Positions 26,571-33,915 of a stretch of 64,000 nucleotides of DNA are shown piece after piece. Below the pieces are notes generated by a model, which was given only the letters and a program-made list of their open reading frames with translations, was not told where the DNA came from and ran no database searches. Every line of letters begins with the position of its first letter. Positions within the stretch are counted from its first letter, which is position 1. Location of the stretch: contig NZ_MTQO01000036.1 of NCBI RefSeq assembly GCF_001984155.1, positions 1 through 64,000 of the forward strand, read 5' to 3'. This DNA is from Actinosynnema sp. ALI-1.44 (GTDB lineage Bacteria; Actinomycetota; Actinomycetes; Mycobacteriales; Pseudonocardiaceae). Made by a program: the position numbers and the translations under genes.

Positions 26571-28115
26571 TCAACGTGGCTGGCAGGGGCCGAACCAGTG
26601 GGACAGTGCGTCATGCAAGTTGGACCCGGTTGCTCCTTGCGGTGCGCTGGTTTGATCTGCCCAGGCCACGTGGCCGTCTGGCCGGATCAGCAGCGCGTCG
26701 GCGGGTGCCTGGTCGTTGTGCGCGGTGACGATCGTGATGTGATTTGTCCATCCGTGTGCCGCATGGTGGTGGTCATGGCGGTCGGAGAGGTCGAGCAGTA
26801 CGGGCTTGCCGGTACGCAGGAGTTCGGCTACACGGGTGGGACCGTCGGCGGTCGTCAGGGCCAGGTCGGGCACGAAACAGCCCACGAGCGGGTGTGAGCC
26901 GCCGCCGGGCATGGGGTAGCGGATGTCGGAGCCGTGGAGTATCTCGCCGAGGTGCCGTAGCGGCTGCTCGAACTGGACGAGTTCGGTGAGCAGGGCGCGC
27001 AGCGCCACGCCGTCTTCGCCTGGCGCGCGGTCCAGTGCGGCTTGGGCGCGGGTCTGCATCAGCGCTCGCGCCGCGACCGGGTGCCGCTCGGCGTGGTACG
27101 TGTCCAGCAGCCCGGACGGTGCCCGACCCTGGACCTCGGCGGCCAGTTTCCAGCCGAGGTTGACCGTGTCCAGCAGGCCGACGTTGAGCGACGATCCGCC
27201 GGCGGGGAACAGATGCGCGGCGTCACCGGCCAGCAGAACACGTCCGGCGCGGTAGGTCTGGGCCAGACGGGCCTGGCTGACCGTTCGGGACAGCCAGATC
27301 GGCTCGCCCAGCGGCAGGTCCGTGCCGAGCACTCGCCGGACGCTGGCCTGGAACTCCTGCAACGTCATGGGGGTGGCGAGGCTGGCCTCCGCCTGATCGT
27401 TCTCGCGGACGCCGACGACGTGGACGCCGGGCTGAAGCGTGGTGACGATGAACCTGCCGAGCGGAGTGCGGTTCCATCCCGGTTGCAGGCGTCCGAAGCC
27501 GGGTACCTCGACCTCCGGGTCGTCGAACATGCCGCCGGCCTCGGGTGCGGTGAAGTGCCCGAGCCGCAACACCTCCGAGTCGGTGGTGCCGGGGAACCCG
27601 ATCCCGGCCCGATCCCGCACCAGGCTGCGTCCTCCGTCGCACCCCACCAGGTGGCGGGTGGACAGTTGACGGTCGCCGTCGGGCCCACGCACATCGAGCG
27701 TGACTCCCCCGTCGTCCTGGGAGAAGTCGAGCAGTTCGTGCCCGCGCCGGATCTCCACACCAAGTTCGCGCGCCCGGTCACCGAGCAGCTTTTCCATGCG
27801 CGGCTGTTGGATCGCGATCCCGAGCAGCGGACTGGAGTCCAAGGTGGCGAAGTTCAGCGGTACCGAACCGAACGGGAAGCCGGGAAACGGTCCGACGAAC
27901 GACGCCTCGGCGCGGAACCGGTCCAGCAGACCCCGGTAGTCCAGCATCTCCACGATCCGGCCGCCCAGTCCGTTGGCCTTGGGGATCTGGCCGGGTTCGG
28001 CGCGTCGTTCCAGGACCACCGGGCGCACACCCGCCAGTCGCAGTTCGCACGCCAGCATCAACCCGGTCGGGCCCGCTCCTACCACCACCACATCTGCCGG
28101 GACATCCACTGTCAT
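26571..28115 (-). CDS. FAD-dependent aromatic hydroxylase (PheA/Rox-like)
   Basis: 514 residues with the class A flavin monooxygenase set: VVVVGAGPTGLMLACEL, LVGCDGGRSLVRDRAGI, LLAGDAAHLFPAGGSSLN and a thioredoxin-like tail (LLIRPDGHVAW). It is closer to the antibiotic-inactivating or polyketide hydroxylase group than to simple phenol hydroxylases, for example the ELRLAGVRPVVLERR start. It is divergent from a small HTH gene, and its promoter lies within a 64-bp spacer that carries two 18-bp palindromes, so it is probably inducible and repressed from those sites. A xenobiotic or antibiotic detoxification role fits but is not proven. Confidence 0.88.
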   Translation of the reverse strand: MTVDVPADVVVVGAGPTGLMLACELRLAGVRPVVLERRAEPGQIPKANGLGGRIVEMLDYRGLLDRFRAEASFVGPFPGFPFGSVPLNFATLDSSPLLGIAIQQPRMEKLLGDRARELGVEIRRGHELLDFSQDDGGVTLDVRGPDGDRQLSTRHLVGCDGGRSLVRDRAGIGFPGTTDSEVLRLGHFTAPEAGGMFDDPEVEVPGFGRLQPGWNRTPLGRFIVTTLQPGVHVVGVRENDQAEASLATPMTLQEFQASVRRVLGTDLPLGEPIWLSRTVSQARLAQTYRAGRVLLAGDAAHLFPAGGSSLNVGLLDTVNLGWKLAAEVQGRAPSGLLDTYHAERHPVAARALMQTRAQAALDRAPGEDGVALRALLTELVQFEQPLRHLGEILHGSDIRYPMPGGGSHPLVGCFVPDLALTTADGPTRVAELLRTGKPVLLDLSDRHDHHHAAHGWTNHITIVTAHNDQAPADALLIRPDGHVAWADQTSAPQGATGSNLHDALSHWFGPCQPR

Positions 28116-28132
28116 CTCCGTTCCTCACTTCA

Positions 28133-28176
28133 TGTCAGGCTAGACTGACACAGCTCCCTGTCAAGCTAGACTGACA
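28133..28176. promoter_or_regulatory. Two copies of an 18-bp palindromic operator
   Basis: TGTCAGGCTAGACTGACA at 28133-28150 and TGTCAAGCTAGACTGACA at 28159-28176, start-to-start spacing 26 bp. Each has TGTCA/TGACA arms around GCTAGAC. They fill most of the spacer between the hydroxylase (ATG at 28115, minus) and the HTH gene (GTG at 28180, plus). TAGACT inside the right copy lies about 8-13 bases before the GTG, so it may also be a -10 box of a nearly leaderless transcript. Binding by the adjacent HTH protein is inference. Confidence 0.75.
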
Positions 28177-28179
28177 GGT

Positions 28180-28383
28180 GTGGACTTGGGTGATCTGTCG
28201 GAGCGCGTCAGGGCGACCGACCCCGCTGTCGGGTTGCGGGCGGTGGGTGCCCTGCACCGGCTGGCCGAACGGGTGGAAGCGACCTCGGTCGCGCTCGCCA
28301 GGGAGCAGGGATGGACCTGGGAGCAGATCGGCGACGCGCTCGGCATGTCCCGTCAGTCCGTGCACGCGAAGTACGGGAAGTGA
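28180..28383 (+). CDS. Small helix-turn-helix protein
   Basis: 67 residues from a GTG at 28180. The C-terminal half is a clear HTH: EQGWTWEQIGDALGMSRQSVHAKY. No ligand domain is present. The GTG lies 4 bases after a palindromic operator and has no Shine-Dalgarno sequence, which suggests leaderless translation. It is followed after 6 bases by a Clp-N domain gene and is divergent from a flavin hydroxylase. Most likely it is the repressor (or co-regulator) of both, acting through the two palindromes. Confidence 0.82.
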   Translation: MDLGDLSERVRATDPAVGLRAVGALHRLAERVEATSVALAREQGWTWEQIGDALGMSRQSVHAKYGK

Positions 28384-28389
28384 GCGCCC

Positions 28390-28872
28390 GTGTTCCAGCG
28401 AATGATCAGGAAAAGCCCTTTCGCGGTCATCGTCACGGCAGCCCTGGACGAAGCCAGACGCCGTGGCGACCGACGCCTGGGCACCGAGCATCTGTTGCTC
28501 GGCCTGCTCCACGACCCGGACTCGCTCCCCGCGCGAGCACTGGGATTCGACCTCGACACCGCCCGCGCGGCCCTGGACGCACTCGATCACGCCGCGCTGG
28601 CGGCGATCGGCTTCGACGTCGAAGCACTTCGAACAGCTCATGTCGCACGCAGACACCCGCCGGTGACCTTGAGCGCGCTGAGCTCCAAAGCCCGGTCCAT
28701 CCTCAACCACGCGGTCAACGCGACCACCGCCAGAACTCGGCGCACCGCGCCGAACCATCTGCTGCGCGCGCTCCTCGAGTGCGAGCACCCAGACCCAGTG
28801 GGACAGCTACTGGCACGCCTGAACGTCGACCGTTCAGGCGTACGCAACCGACTTGAGCAGCGCGACACCTGA
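28390..28872 (+). CDS. Clp N-terminal-domain protein
   Basis: 160 residues with two Clp-N repeats: LGTEHLLLGLLHDPDS in the first and SSKARSILNHAVNATT ... PNHLLRALLECEHPDPV in the second. There is no AAA+ module, so it is not a chaperone ATPase. Stand-alone Clp-N proteins next to small HTH genes are common in actinomycetes and are thought to bind degrons or regulate the partner. The gap to the HTH gene is 6 bases, so the two are co-translated. It may sense the inducer or control stability of the HTH protein; this is inference. Confidence 0.83.
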   Translation: MFQRMIRKSPFAVIVTAALDEARRRGDRRLGTEHLLLGLLHDPDSLPARALGFDLDTARAALDALDHAALAAIGFDVEALRTAHVARRHPPVTLSALSSKARSILNHAVNATTARTRRTAPNHLLRALLECEHPDPVGQLLARLNVDRSGVRNRLEQRDT

Positions 28873-28962
28873 CCGTCCGACGACGGCAGACCAGAGCGAC
28901 GACGGTCGCTGGCTACGTGTCAGGTAATCGACCGAACGCGCCAAGATCGACATCCTTGGGGC

Positions 28963-29847
28963 ATGGCGAAAGCAAGAGGTTTGATCGCTCTGGTGGCCGC
29001 GGTGTTGATGTCCGTCGCGGTACCGGCCGGATCGGCGTACGCGAGCGCGTTACCGGCGAACGTCCGCGAGTTCATGCACAGCTATCGGCAATGGGGCGCG
29101 GCTCCGACCGTCGAGGCGTACATGAACCTGTTCACGCCGGACGCCACACTCATGGACAGCGGATTGGCGGCACCGATCGACGGCCCGAAAATCCGTGCGC
29201 AGATCGTCGGCGTGCTGGAGGTGGTTCCGGACTACCGGTTCGATCCGTTCACCGCCACAGCGAGCCCGGACGGGAAAGTCGTGTTCGTGCAGGCGCGCAA
29301 CACCGGCACGGTCCAGGGCAAACCGGTCAGCTTCACCACGATGCACCGGCTGGTGCTCGAAGGCGCACAAGTTCGGCAGGGACGGCGGTTCTGGGATCAG
29401 ACCGAGCTGTTCCGGCCGGTGGCGCCGGATCTGCCGAACCTGTTCGCCGGGCTCGGCGAGAGCGCGTCTACGGCCGAGGAGAAGCCGCGGCAGCGGGCGT
29501 GGAACAGCGAGCGCCCAGCCGCTCTGATCGTCGGCACCGGCCTGACAGGGCCGGGTCTGTCCACGCCGCTGTCCTCACGTGCCGCCAAGGCGGCGTACCT
29601 ACGACGACTGTTCGGCGCCGTGGATCTCGACCTGCGGGCAGGCCATGCGGTGCGGCAGAACGGGATCGCGTACCTGGAATGGATCGGGACCGCGTCCGTG
29701 GCCGGTGACCACCCGCGGACTGTGCAGTTCGGCATCGTCGAACGCCTGAACCGCGACGGCGAATGGACGCTCGCGTTCGACACGCTCGACGTGGTGGCCT
29801 CGCCCGAACGGATCGCGCAGCTGCGTGCGTTGATCTTCGGCCGGTGA
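28963..29847 (+). CDS. Secreted protein with SnoaL/NTF2-like domains
   Basis: 294 residues. A signal peptide (about residues 1-29: positive start, long hydrophobic run, AYASA cleavage) is followed by what look like two NTF2/SnoaL-like units. The first is near residues 30-145 (VEAYMNLFTPDATLMDSG, typical of the fold); the second is near 205-290 (WIGTASVAGDHPRTVQFGIVERLN). SnoaL-like domains bind or isomerise small hydrophobic ligands, but secretion suggests a binding or envelope role. It ends 23 bases before a convergent regulator gene. No specific function can be assigned. Confidence 0.75.
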   Translation: MAKARGLIALVAAVLMSVAVPAGSAYASALPANVREFMHSYRQWGAAPTVEAYMNLFTPDATLMDSGLAAPIDGPKIRAQIVGVLEVVPDYRFDPFTATASPDGKVVFVQARNTGTVQGKPVSFTTMHRLVLEGAQVRQGRRFWDQTELFRPVAPDLPNLFAGLGESASTAEEKPRQRAWNSERPAALIVGTGLTGPGLSTPLSSRAAKAAYLRRLFGAVDLDLRAGHAVRQNGIAYLEWIGTASVAGDHPRTVQFGIVERLNRDGEWTLAFDTLDVVASPERIAQLRALIFGR

Positions 29848-29870
29848 CCTGCTGCGGTGACCTGCTGCGG

Positions 29871-30857
29871 CTATCCGATCCGGAACCGTTCCCGGTACTC
29901 GCTCGGCGTCGTGTTCAACGTCCGCCGGAAGGACCGGGTCAGCGTCGAGACAGTGCCGAAACCACAGGTGCCCGCGATCCGGGACAGGGTCTCGTCCGTG
30001 GTTTCCAACCGCTGCCGGGCCGCCTCCACCCGGGCGCGTTCGACGTAGGCAGCGGGAGTCATCCCGAGTTCGGCCTTGAACACACGCGTGATCTGCCTGT
30101 CCGTGACGTGCGCGTACGCGGCGAGGTCGGCGACCGTCAACGGCTCCGCCAGGTGGGCGGCGATGTGGTGCCGCAACTCGTCGACCCGCCGCGTCGCCGA
30201 CGCGGGCTCGACCGACACGCTGAACTGGCTCTGCCCGCCCGGCCGCCGCAGGAACATCACCAGCTGGCGGGCGACCCGGGAGGCCAGTTCGGCACCGAAG
30301 TCGTCGGCCACCAGCGCCAACGCCAGATCGAGGCAGGCACTCAGCCCGGCACCGGTCCACACGCTGCCGTCGCGGATGAAGATCGGGTCGGCGTCGACGG
30401 TCACCGCCGGGTGCTCCGCGGCGAGTTGCCGGGCGGTGGACCAGTGCGTGGTGGCGCGCTTGCCGTCGAGCAGCCCGGCAGCGGCGAGGATGTGCGCCCC
30501 GACGCAGACGGACGCCACCCGGCGGGTGTGCACGGCCAGCAGACGGACCGTCTCGACCACGGCGGGGTCGCAGCGGGCCGTGATCTCGCGGTCCTCGCCG
30601 ACCGTCACCGCTCCCGGCACGACCAGGGTGTCGATCGCCGTCCCGGACAGCTCCCCGAAGGTCACGTCCGGCAGGACGCGCACCCCGGCGAAGGTGGTCA
30701 CCGGGTCCGGCGACTCGGCGGCGAGGACGACGCGGTAGCCCGTCGGACGCTCCATTTCCCGTTGGAGCAACGAGAAGACCTCGGCGGGGCCGGTCACGTC
30801 GAGCAGGTCGATCCGGTCGAACAGCACCACCACGACCAGCCGTTCCCGTGTCGCCAT
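29871..30857 (-). CDS. GlxA-family transcriptional regulator (DJ-1/PfpI + AraC)
   Basis: 328 residues from the ATG at 30857, which has GGAG six bases upstream; an ATG at 30887 is also in frame. The N-terminal DJ-1/PfpI-like domain has an elbow Cys in VASVCVGAHILAAAG and the adjacent THW. The C-terminal AraC domain shows two HTHs (LTVADLAAYAHVTDRQITRVF and SRIAGTCGFGTVSTLTRSFR) and the PSEYRERF end. Regulators of this type control neighbouring catabolic genes. Here the divergent neighbour is an isochorismatase-like hydrolase, a common pairing. Confidence 0.9.
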   Translation of the reverse strand: MATRERLVVVVLFDRIDLLDVTGPAEVFSLLQREMERPTGYRVVLAAESPDPVTTFAGVRVLPDVTFGELSGTAIDTLVVPGAVTVGEDREITARCDPAVVETVRLLAVHTRRVASVCVGAHILAAAGLLDGKRATTHWSTARQLAAEHPAVTVDADPIFIRDGSVWTGAGLSACLDLALALVADDFGAELASRVARQLVMFLRRPGGQSQFSVSVEPASATRRVDELRHHIAAHLAEPLTVADLAAYAHVTDRQITRVFKAELGMTPAAYVERARVEAARQRLETTDETLSRIAGTCGFGTVSTLTRSFRRTLNTTPSEYRERFRIG

Positions 30858-30995
30858 CGTGCTCCGTCCGGTCAGGTCCGACGCCATGTCGGTTTCTGCA
30901 TGTTACATGTCATTGCCGACATCCACGCCCGAGTCTAGCGTCACAAGTGCCTGGTCAGGAACCTGGCAGGCAAACGATCGAGAGGATATCCGAAC

Positions 30996-31586
30996 ATGGC
31001 GAGGACGACGCTGCGGGAGCTCAACGGGCTCGGCCAGACCCCGGCGACGCTGGCCGAATCGACGCTGATCATGGTCGACTACCAGAACACGTACACGCGG
31101 GGTGTGATGGAACTGGACGGGTGGCGGCCCGCGCTGACCGCCGCCAAGGACCTGCTCGCCCGAGCCCGCGCCGCCGGGACGGCAGTCATCCACGTCGTCA
31201 ACGACGGCGGACCGGGCACGCCGTACGACGTGCGGGCCGAGATCGGCGGCATCCACCCGGACGTCGCCCCGGCCGAGGGCGAACCGGTCGTCGTCAAAGG
31301 CGCACCGAACGCCTTCGTCAACACCGACCTGGGCGAGCGGGTCGACGCGGCCGGCCACGAGAACGTGGTCATCGCCGGCTTCATGACCAACATGTGCGTC
31401 ACCTTCACCACCGAAGGCGCGTTCCTGCGTGGCAACCACCCGACTGTGGTCGCCGACGCCTGCGCCACCCGCCCGTTGACGACACCGGTCGCGGAAGTGA
31501 GCGCCGAGCAACTGCACAACAGCGCATTGGCGACCATCACCGACCTCTACGGCGTGGTCGTCGCGAGCGTGGCCGACCTCAAGTAG
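30996..31586 (+). CDS. Isochorismatase-family cysteine hydrolase
   Basis: 196 residues at the usual family length. The catalytic triad is visible: Asp in LIMVDYQNTY, Lys in VVVKGAPNAF and Cys in AGFMTNMCVTFT, the last preceded by the cis-peptide-type segment of this family. These enzymes hydrolyse amides, ureides or enol-ethers (nicotinamidase, N-carbamoylsarcosine amidase, isochorismatase). AGAGGAT precedes the ATG. It is divergent from the GlxA-type regulator across 138 bp and is probably its target. It is not linked to the biosynthetic cluster. Confidence 0.9.
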   Translation: MARTTLRELNGLGQTPATLAESTLIMVDYQNTYTRGVMELDGWRPALTAAKDLLARARAAGTAVIHVVNDGGPGTPYDVRAEIGGIHPDVAPAEGEPVVVKGAPNAFVNTDLGERVDAAGHENVVIAGFMTNMCVTFTTEGAFLRGNHPTVVADACATRPLTTPVAEVSAEQLHNSALATITDLYGVVVASVADLK

Positions 31587-31596
31587 ACCGGTCGCC

Positions 31597-31808
31597 TCAT
31601 CTCGGCGAGGGCACCGCCATCGAGCGGGCGTCCGGCGGGTCGAGCAACCGGTGCAGCGCCTTCGAAGGCACGCCGCACCGGCGCTCGATCGCCACGCTGA
31701 GGTCGTCGAGCGTCGAGGTGATCGACGGCACCGACGTCAGCGAAGGCTCATCGTGCGTGGCTGTGTCGATCACAGCACCCGCACACCGTCCCCGGCCAGG
31801 TCGGTCAT
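31597..31808 (-). pseudogene. Remnant of a caspase-like effector gene (frameshifted, truncated)
   Basis: The ATG at 31808 overlaps the stop of the EACC1 gene (ATGA), as expected for a coupled effector. Reading gives MTDLAGDGVRVL and then a stop. In another frame from 31773 the text continues as VIDTATHDEPSLTSVPSITS ... LDDLSVAIERRCG ... LLDPPDARSM and stops at 31597. Joining the two by one missing base gives the N-terminal strand and first helix of actinobacterial caspase-like (peptidase C14) proteins. No catalytic His/Cys region remains, so the effector is dead. A sequencing error could explain the frameshift but not the truncation. Confidence 0.65.
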
Positions 31809-32203
31809 GGACCGTCCGGCCGGTCCATCCAGTCCTTTCCGTCGCTGGCGATCAATCTGCTCAGCTCGGCGACCTGTTTCTCGACAGCCTCGGCATCGAG
31901 TCCGGCCACGCTCTTGGCTGCCAGCTCGACCGTTCGGCGGTCGGACAGCGTCAGCTTGACCCGGATCTCGCCGTGCCGGTCACGCAGCCACGCGACCAGG
32001 CCGGTCGCCAAGGCTGTCGTCGTGGCACCAGGCCCCAGCGCCACCACGAGAGCGTCCGGCACCGGGCCCAAGGCCCCCGGCGCCGGTGGGCTTTCCACCG
32101 CGGTGACCCTCCCCCGCAACTCGTCCACGTCCGAAAGCCACTGCCGCAACGACCGAAGCTCGTCAGCGGTTTCGTCAGGCTCCACGTTCACAGTCAGATC
32201 CAT
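31805..32203 (-). CDS. Effector-associated constant component (EACC1-like) protein
   Basis: 132 residues; the ATG at 32203 has GGGGGAC upstream, whereas a longer version (32230) has none. The pattern is that of the EACC1 family: an N-terminal strand LTVNVEPDE, the DELRSLRQWLSDVDELRG helix, a central hydrophobic Gly-rich strand (ALVVALGPGATTTALATGL) and the conserved LSDRRTVELAA strand-turn-helix. EACC1 proteins accompany caspase, trypsin or other effectors in predicted NTP-dependent conflict systems. Here the downstream coupled gene is a broken caspase-like remnant, leaving EACC1 as an orphan. Confidence 0.75.
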   Translation of the reverse strand: MDLTVNVEPDETADELRSLRQWLSDVDELRGRVTAVESPPAPGALGPVPDALVVALGPGATTTALATGLVAWLRDRHGEIRVKLTLSDRRTVELAAKSVAGLDAEAVEKQVAELSRLIASDGKDWMDRPDGP

Positions 32204-32452
32204 TGTCCCCCACTCGGATTGCGCAACCATGTGCCAGTCGCAAACAGTAGCGCGTCACGAAGGACAAGCAGGGGTCCCGGTACCGCCAATCGGCCCTCAT
32301 GTTGCATAACAGGGATACGAATCCTGTTGGCGGACCGCAAGAAAACCACATACCAGTCGGGCAGGGACACCGGTAGTGTTCTGCCGTTGCGGGGAGCCAG
32401 ACAAACGGCGTGGGGCCGACACTGGCCGATCCCCCTGGGGAGGAAAACCAGC

Positions 32453-33862
32453 ATGACCGTGTTCGCGCGCGCGATCAGCGTGCTCACCGCCTTGTTCCTG
32501 CTGTTGGGCGGACTTCTGGTGGCTCCGGCGAGCGCCGACGACACTCTTCGGGTGAGTGCGTCGGTGACCAGCGCGGGGCCTTTCGTCGCCGGTAACCGGG
32601 AAGACATCCCGATCAGGTTCAGCGTCACCAACACCGGTACCGAGGCGCGCAGGCTCTGGGGAGCGGCGCGCAGCGTCGAAGGGTCGCCGTTCGACATCCG
32701 CTACGGCACCTGGGGCGACATGGAACGGCCCGGCCCCGGCGCGGTGGTGGCTCCCGGCGAGACCAAGACCCTCGACCTGGTCGGGTACACGACCAGTTGG
32801 GCAGGTCAGCCACGGGTCACGATCGGCGTGATGACCTCTCCCCAGCACTGGGAGTTGGCCGCCGCGACCGAGTTCACCTTCCCACTCGTACCGGGAGACG
32901 TGACCGACAGGATCGCGGGCGTGGTGTTCACCGACGCCAACGAGAACCGCGTGCTCGACCCCGGCGAGGAGCTCCCCGGGATCTCCTTGAAGGTGGAGAA
33001 GGACTACAAGCCCTACCGGGAATCGGTCAGCGGCCCGGACGGCCGGTTCTCCTTCACCGACGTCCCCGTCGGGTTCTACGACCTGAACTACGGCAAGGCG
33101 CCCGCGGGCCTGCTGCTTCCGTACAACTCCAGGCTGCGGCTGGACGGCACGGGCACGGCGGCCGAGCTGAAGGTGCGGGCGCGGCGTCCGATGTCCGAGA
33201 GCCTGAAGGCGTCGGTGGCGCTGGACCGGGGTTCGTACGGGGCAGGCGACTCGGCGAGGCTGTTGGTCACCCTGACCAACACCGGCCGGTATCCGCTGAC
33301 CGAGATCAAAGCAGGCTGCGATCGCTACGGCGCGGCACAGCACCTGGTGACCACACCGCCCGCGTGGGGTGAACTGGCCTACGGCGGGCCGGGTGCGGCC
33401 ATCAAGCCGGGGCAGACCAGGGTGTTCCGCGTCTCGGGCACTGTCCCGCAGCGCGGGGACGACTACGGCATAGTGTCCGTGGCTTGCGATTTCGTCGACG
33501 ACGAGGCGTACCTGGACGGCGCGGCACAAGCGCCGATGGTCTATGCCAAGGTGCGGAGCACGAAGACCGGTGACACCTCTGGCGAGATCTTCCACGACAA
33601 GGATGGCGACTACACCGTCGACGAAGGCGAGGCGGTGACCAACACCAAGGTCGGGCTGCGGGACGTGGTCACCGGGCGCATGGCGGCCTTCGCCACGAGC
33701 GGCCCCAACGGCAAGCTCGACTTCACCAAGGTGCCCGTCGGCCGGTACCAGGCGCAGGTCTTCGGTCCGTGGACCCGGATCGACGACTACTACGTCGACG
33801 TATGGCCTAACCAGGGCTCCATGCCACTCGGCGCGTTGCGCGTCGTACCGCGCCAGGGCTGA
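32453..33862 (+). CDS. Secreted protein with two SdrD/CnaB-like repeats
   Basis: 469 residues with GGGGAGG upstream of the ATG. It has a signal peptide (about residues 1-29, cleavage near APASA). Two bacterial-Ig/NEW3-like segments with NTG repeats (FSVTNTGTEARR, VTLTNTGRYPL) alternate with two SdrB/CnaB-like modules: IAGVVFTDANENRVLDPGEE ... DGRFSFTDVPVGFYDL and GEIFHDKDGDYTVDEGEAV ... KLDFTKVPVGRYQAQV. The D-x-N/D-x-D clusters are typical calcium sites. There is no LPXTG sorting signal or C-terminal TM, so it is probably released or held non-covalently at the cell surface. Function unknown; adhesion or matrix are guesses. Confidence 0.83.
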   Translation: MTVFARAISVLTALFLLLGGLLVAPASADDTLRVSASVTSAGPFVAGNREDIPIRFSVTNTGTEARRLWGAARSVEGSPFDIRYGTWGDMERPGPGAVVAPGETKTLDLVGYTTSWAGQPRVTIGVMTSPQHWELAAATEFTFPLVPGDVTDRIAGVVFTDANENRVLDPGEELPGISLKVEKDYKPYRESVSGPDGRFSFTDVPVGFYDLNYGKAPAGLLLPYNSRLRLDGTGTAAELKVRARRPMSESLKASVALDRGSYGAGDSARLLVTLTNTGRYPLTEIKAGCDRYGAAQHLVTTPPAWGELAYGGPGAAIKPGQTRVFRVSGTVPQRGDDYGIVSVACDFVDDEAYLDGAAQAPMVYAKVRSTKTGDTSGEIFHDKDGDYTVDEGEAVTNTKVGLRDVVTGRMAAFATSGPNGKLDFTKVPVGRYQAQVFGPWTRIDDYYVDVWPNQGSMPLGALRVVPRQG

Positions 33863-33870
33863 CCGGAATC

Positions 33871-33910
33871 CACGCGCCCCACCGGCTGTGCGTCGCCGGT
33901 GGGGCGCGTG
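33871..33910. terminator. Bidirectional hairpin between convergent genes
   Basis: A perfect 16-bp stem (33871-33886 with 33895-33910, arms ending ACCGGC/GCCGGT) with an 8-base loop, between the stop at 33862 and the convergent histidine kinase end at 33916. No T-run follows, as is common for actinomycete terminators. Confidence 0.78.
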
Positions 33911-33915
33911 TCCAC

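Noticed and set aside
28133-28176. Rifamycin-associated element (RAE) for the hydroxylase
   Set aside because: The palindrome TGTCA...TGACA does not resemble the RAE core; the hydroxylase substrate is left open.
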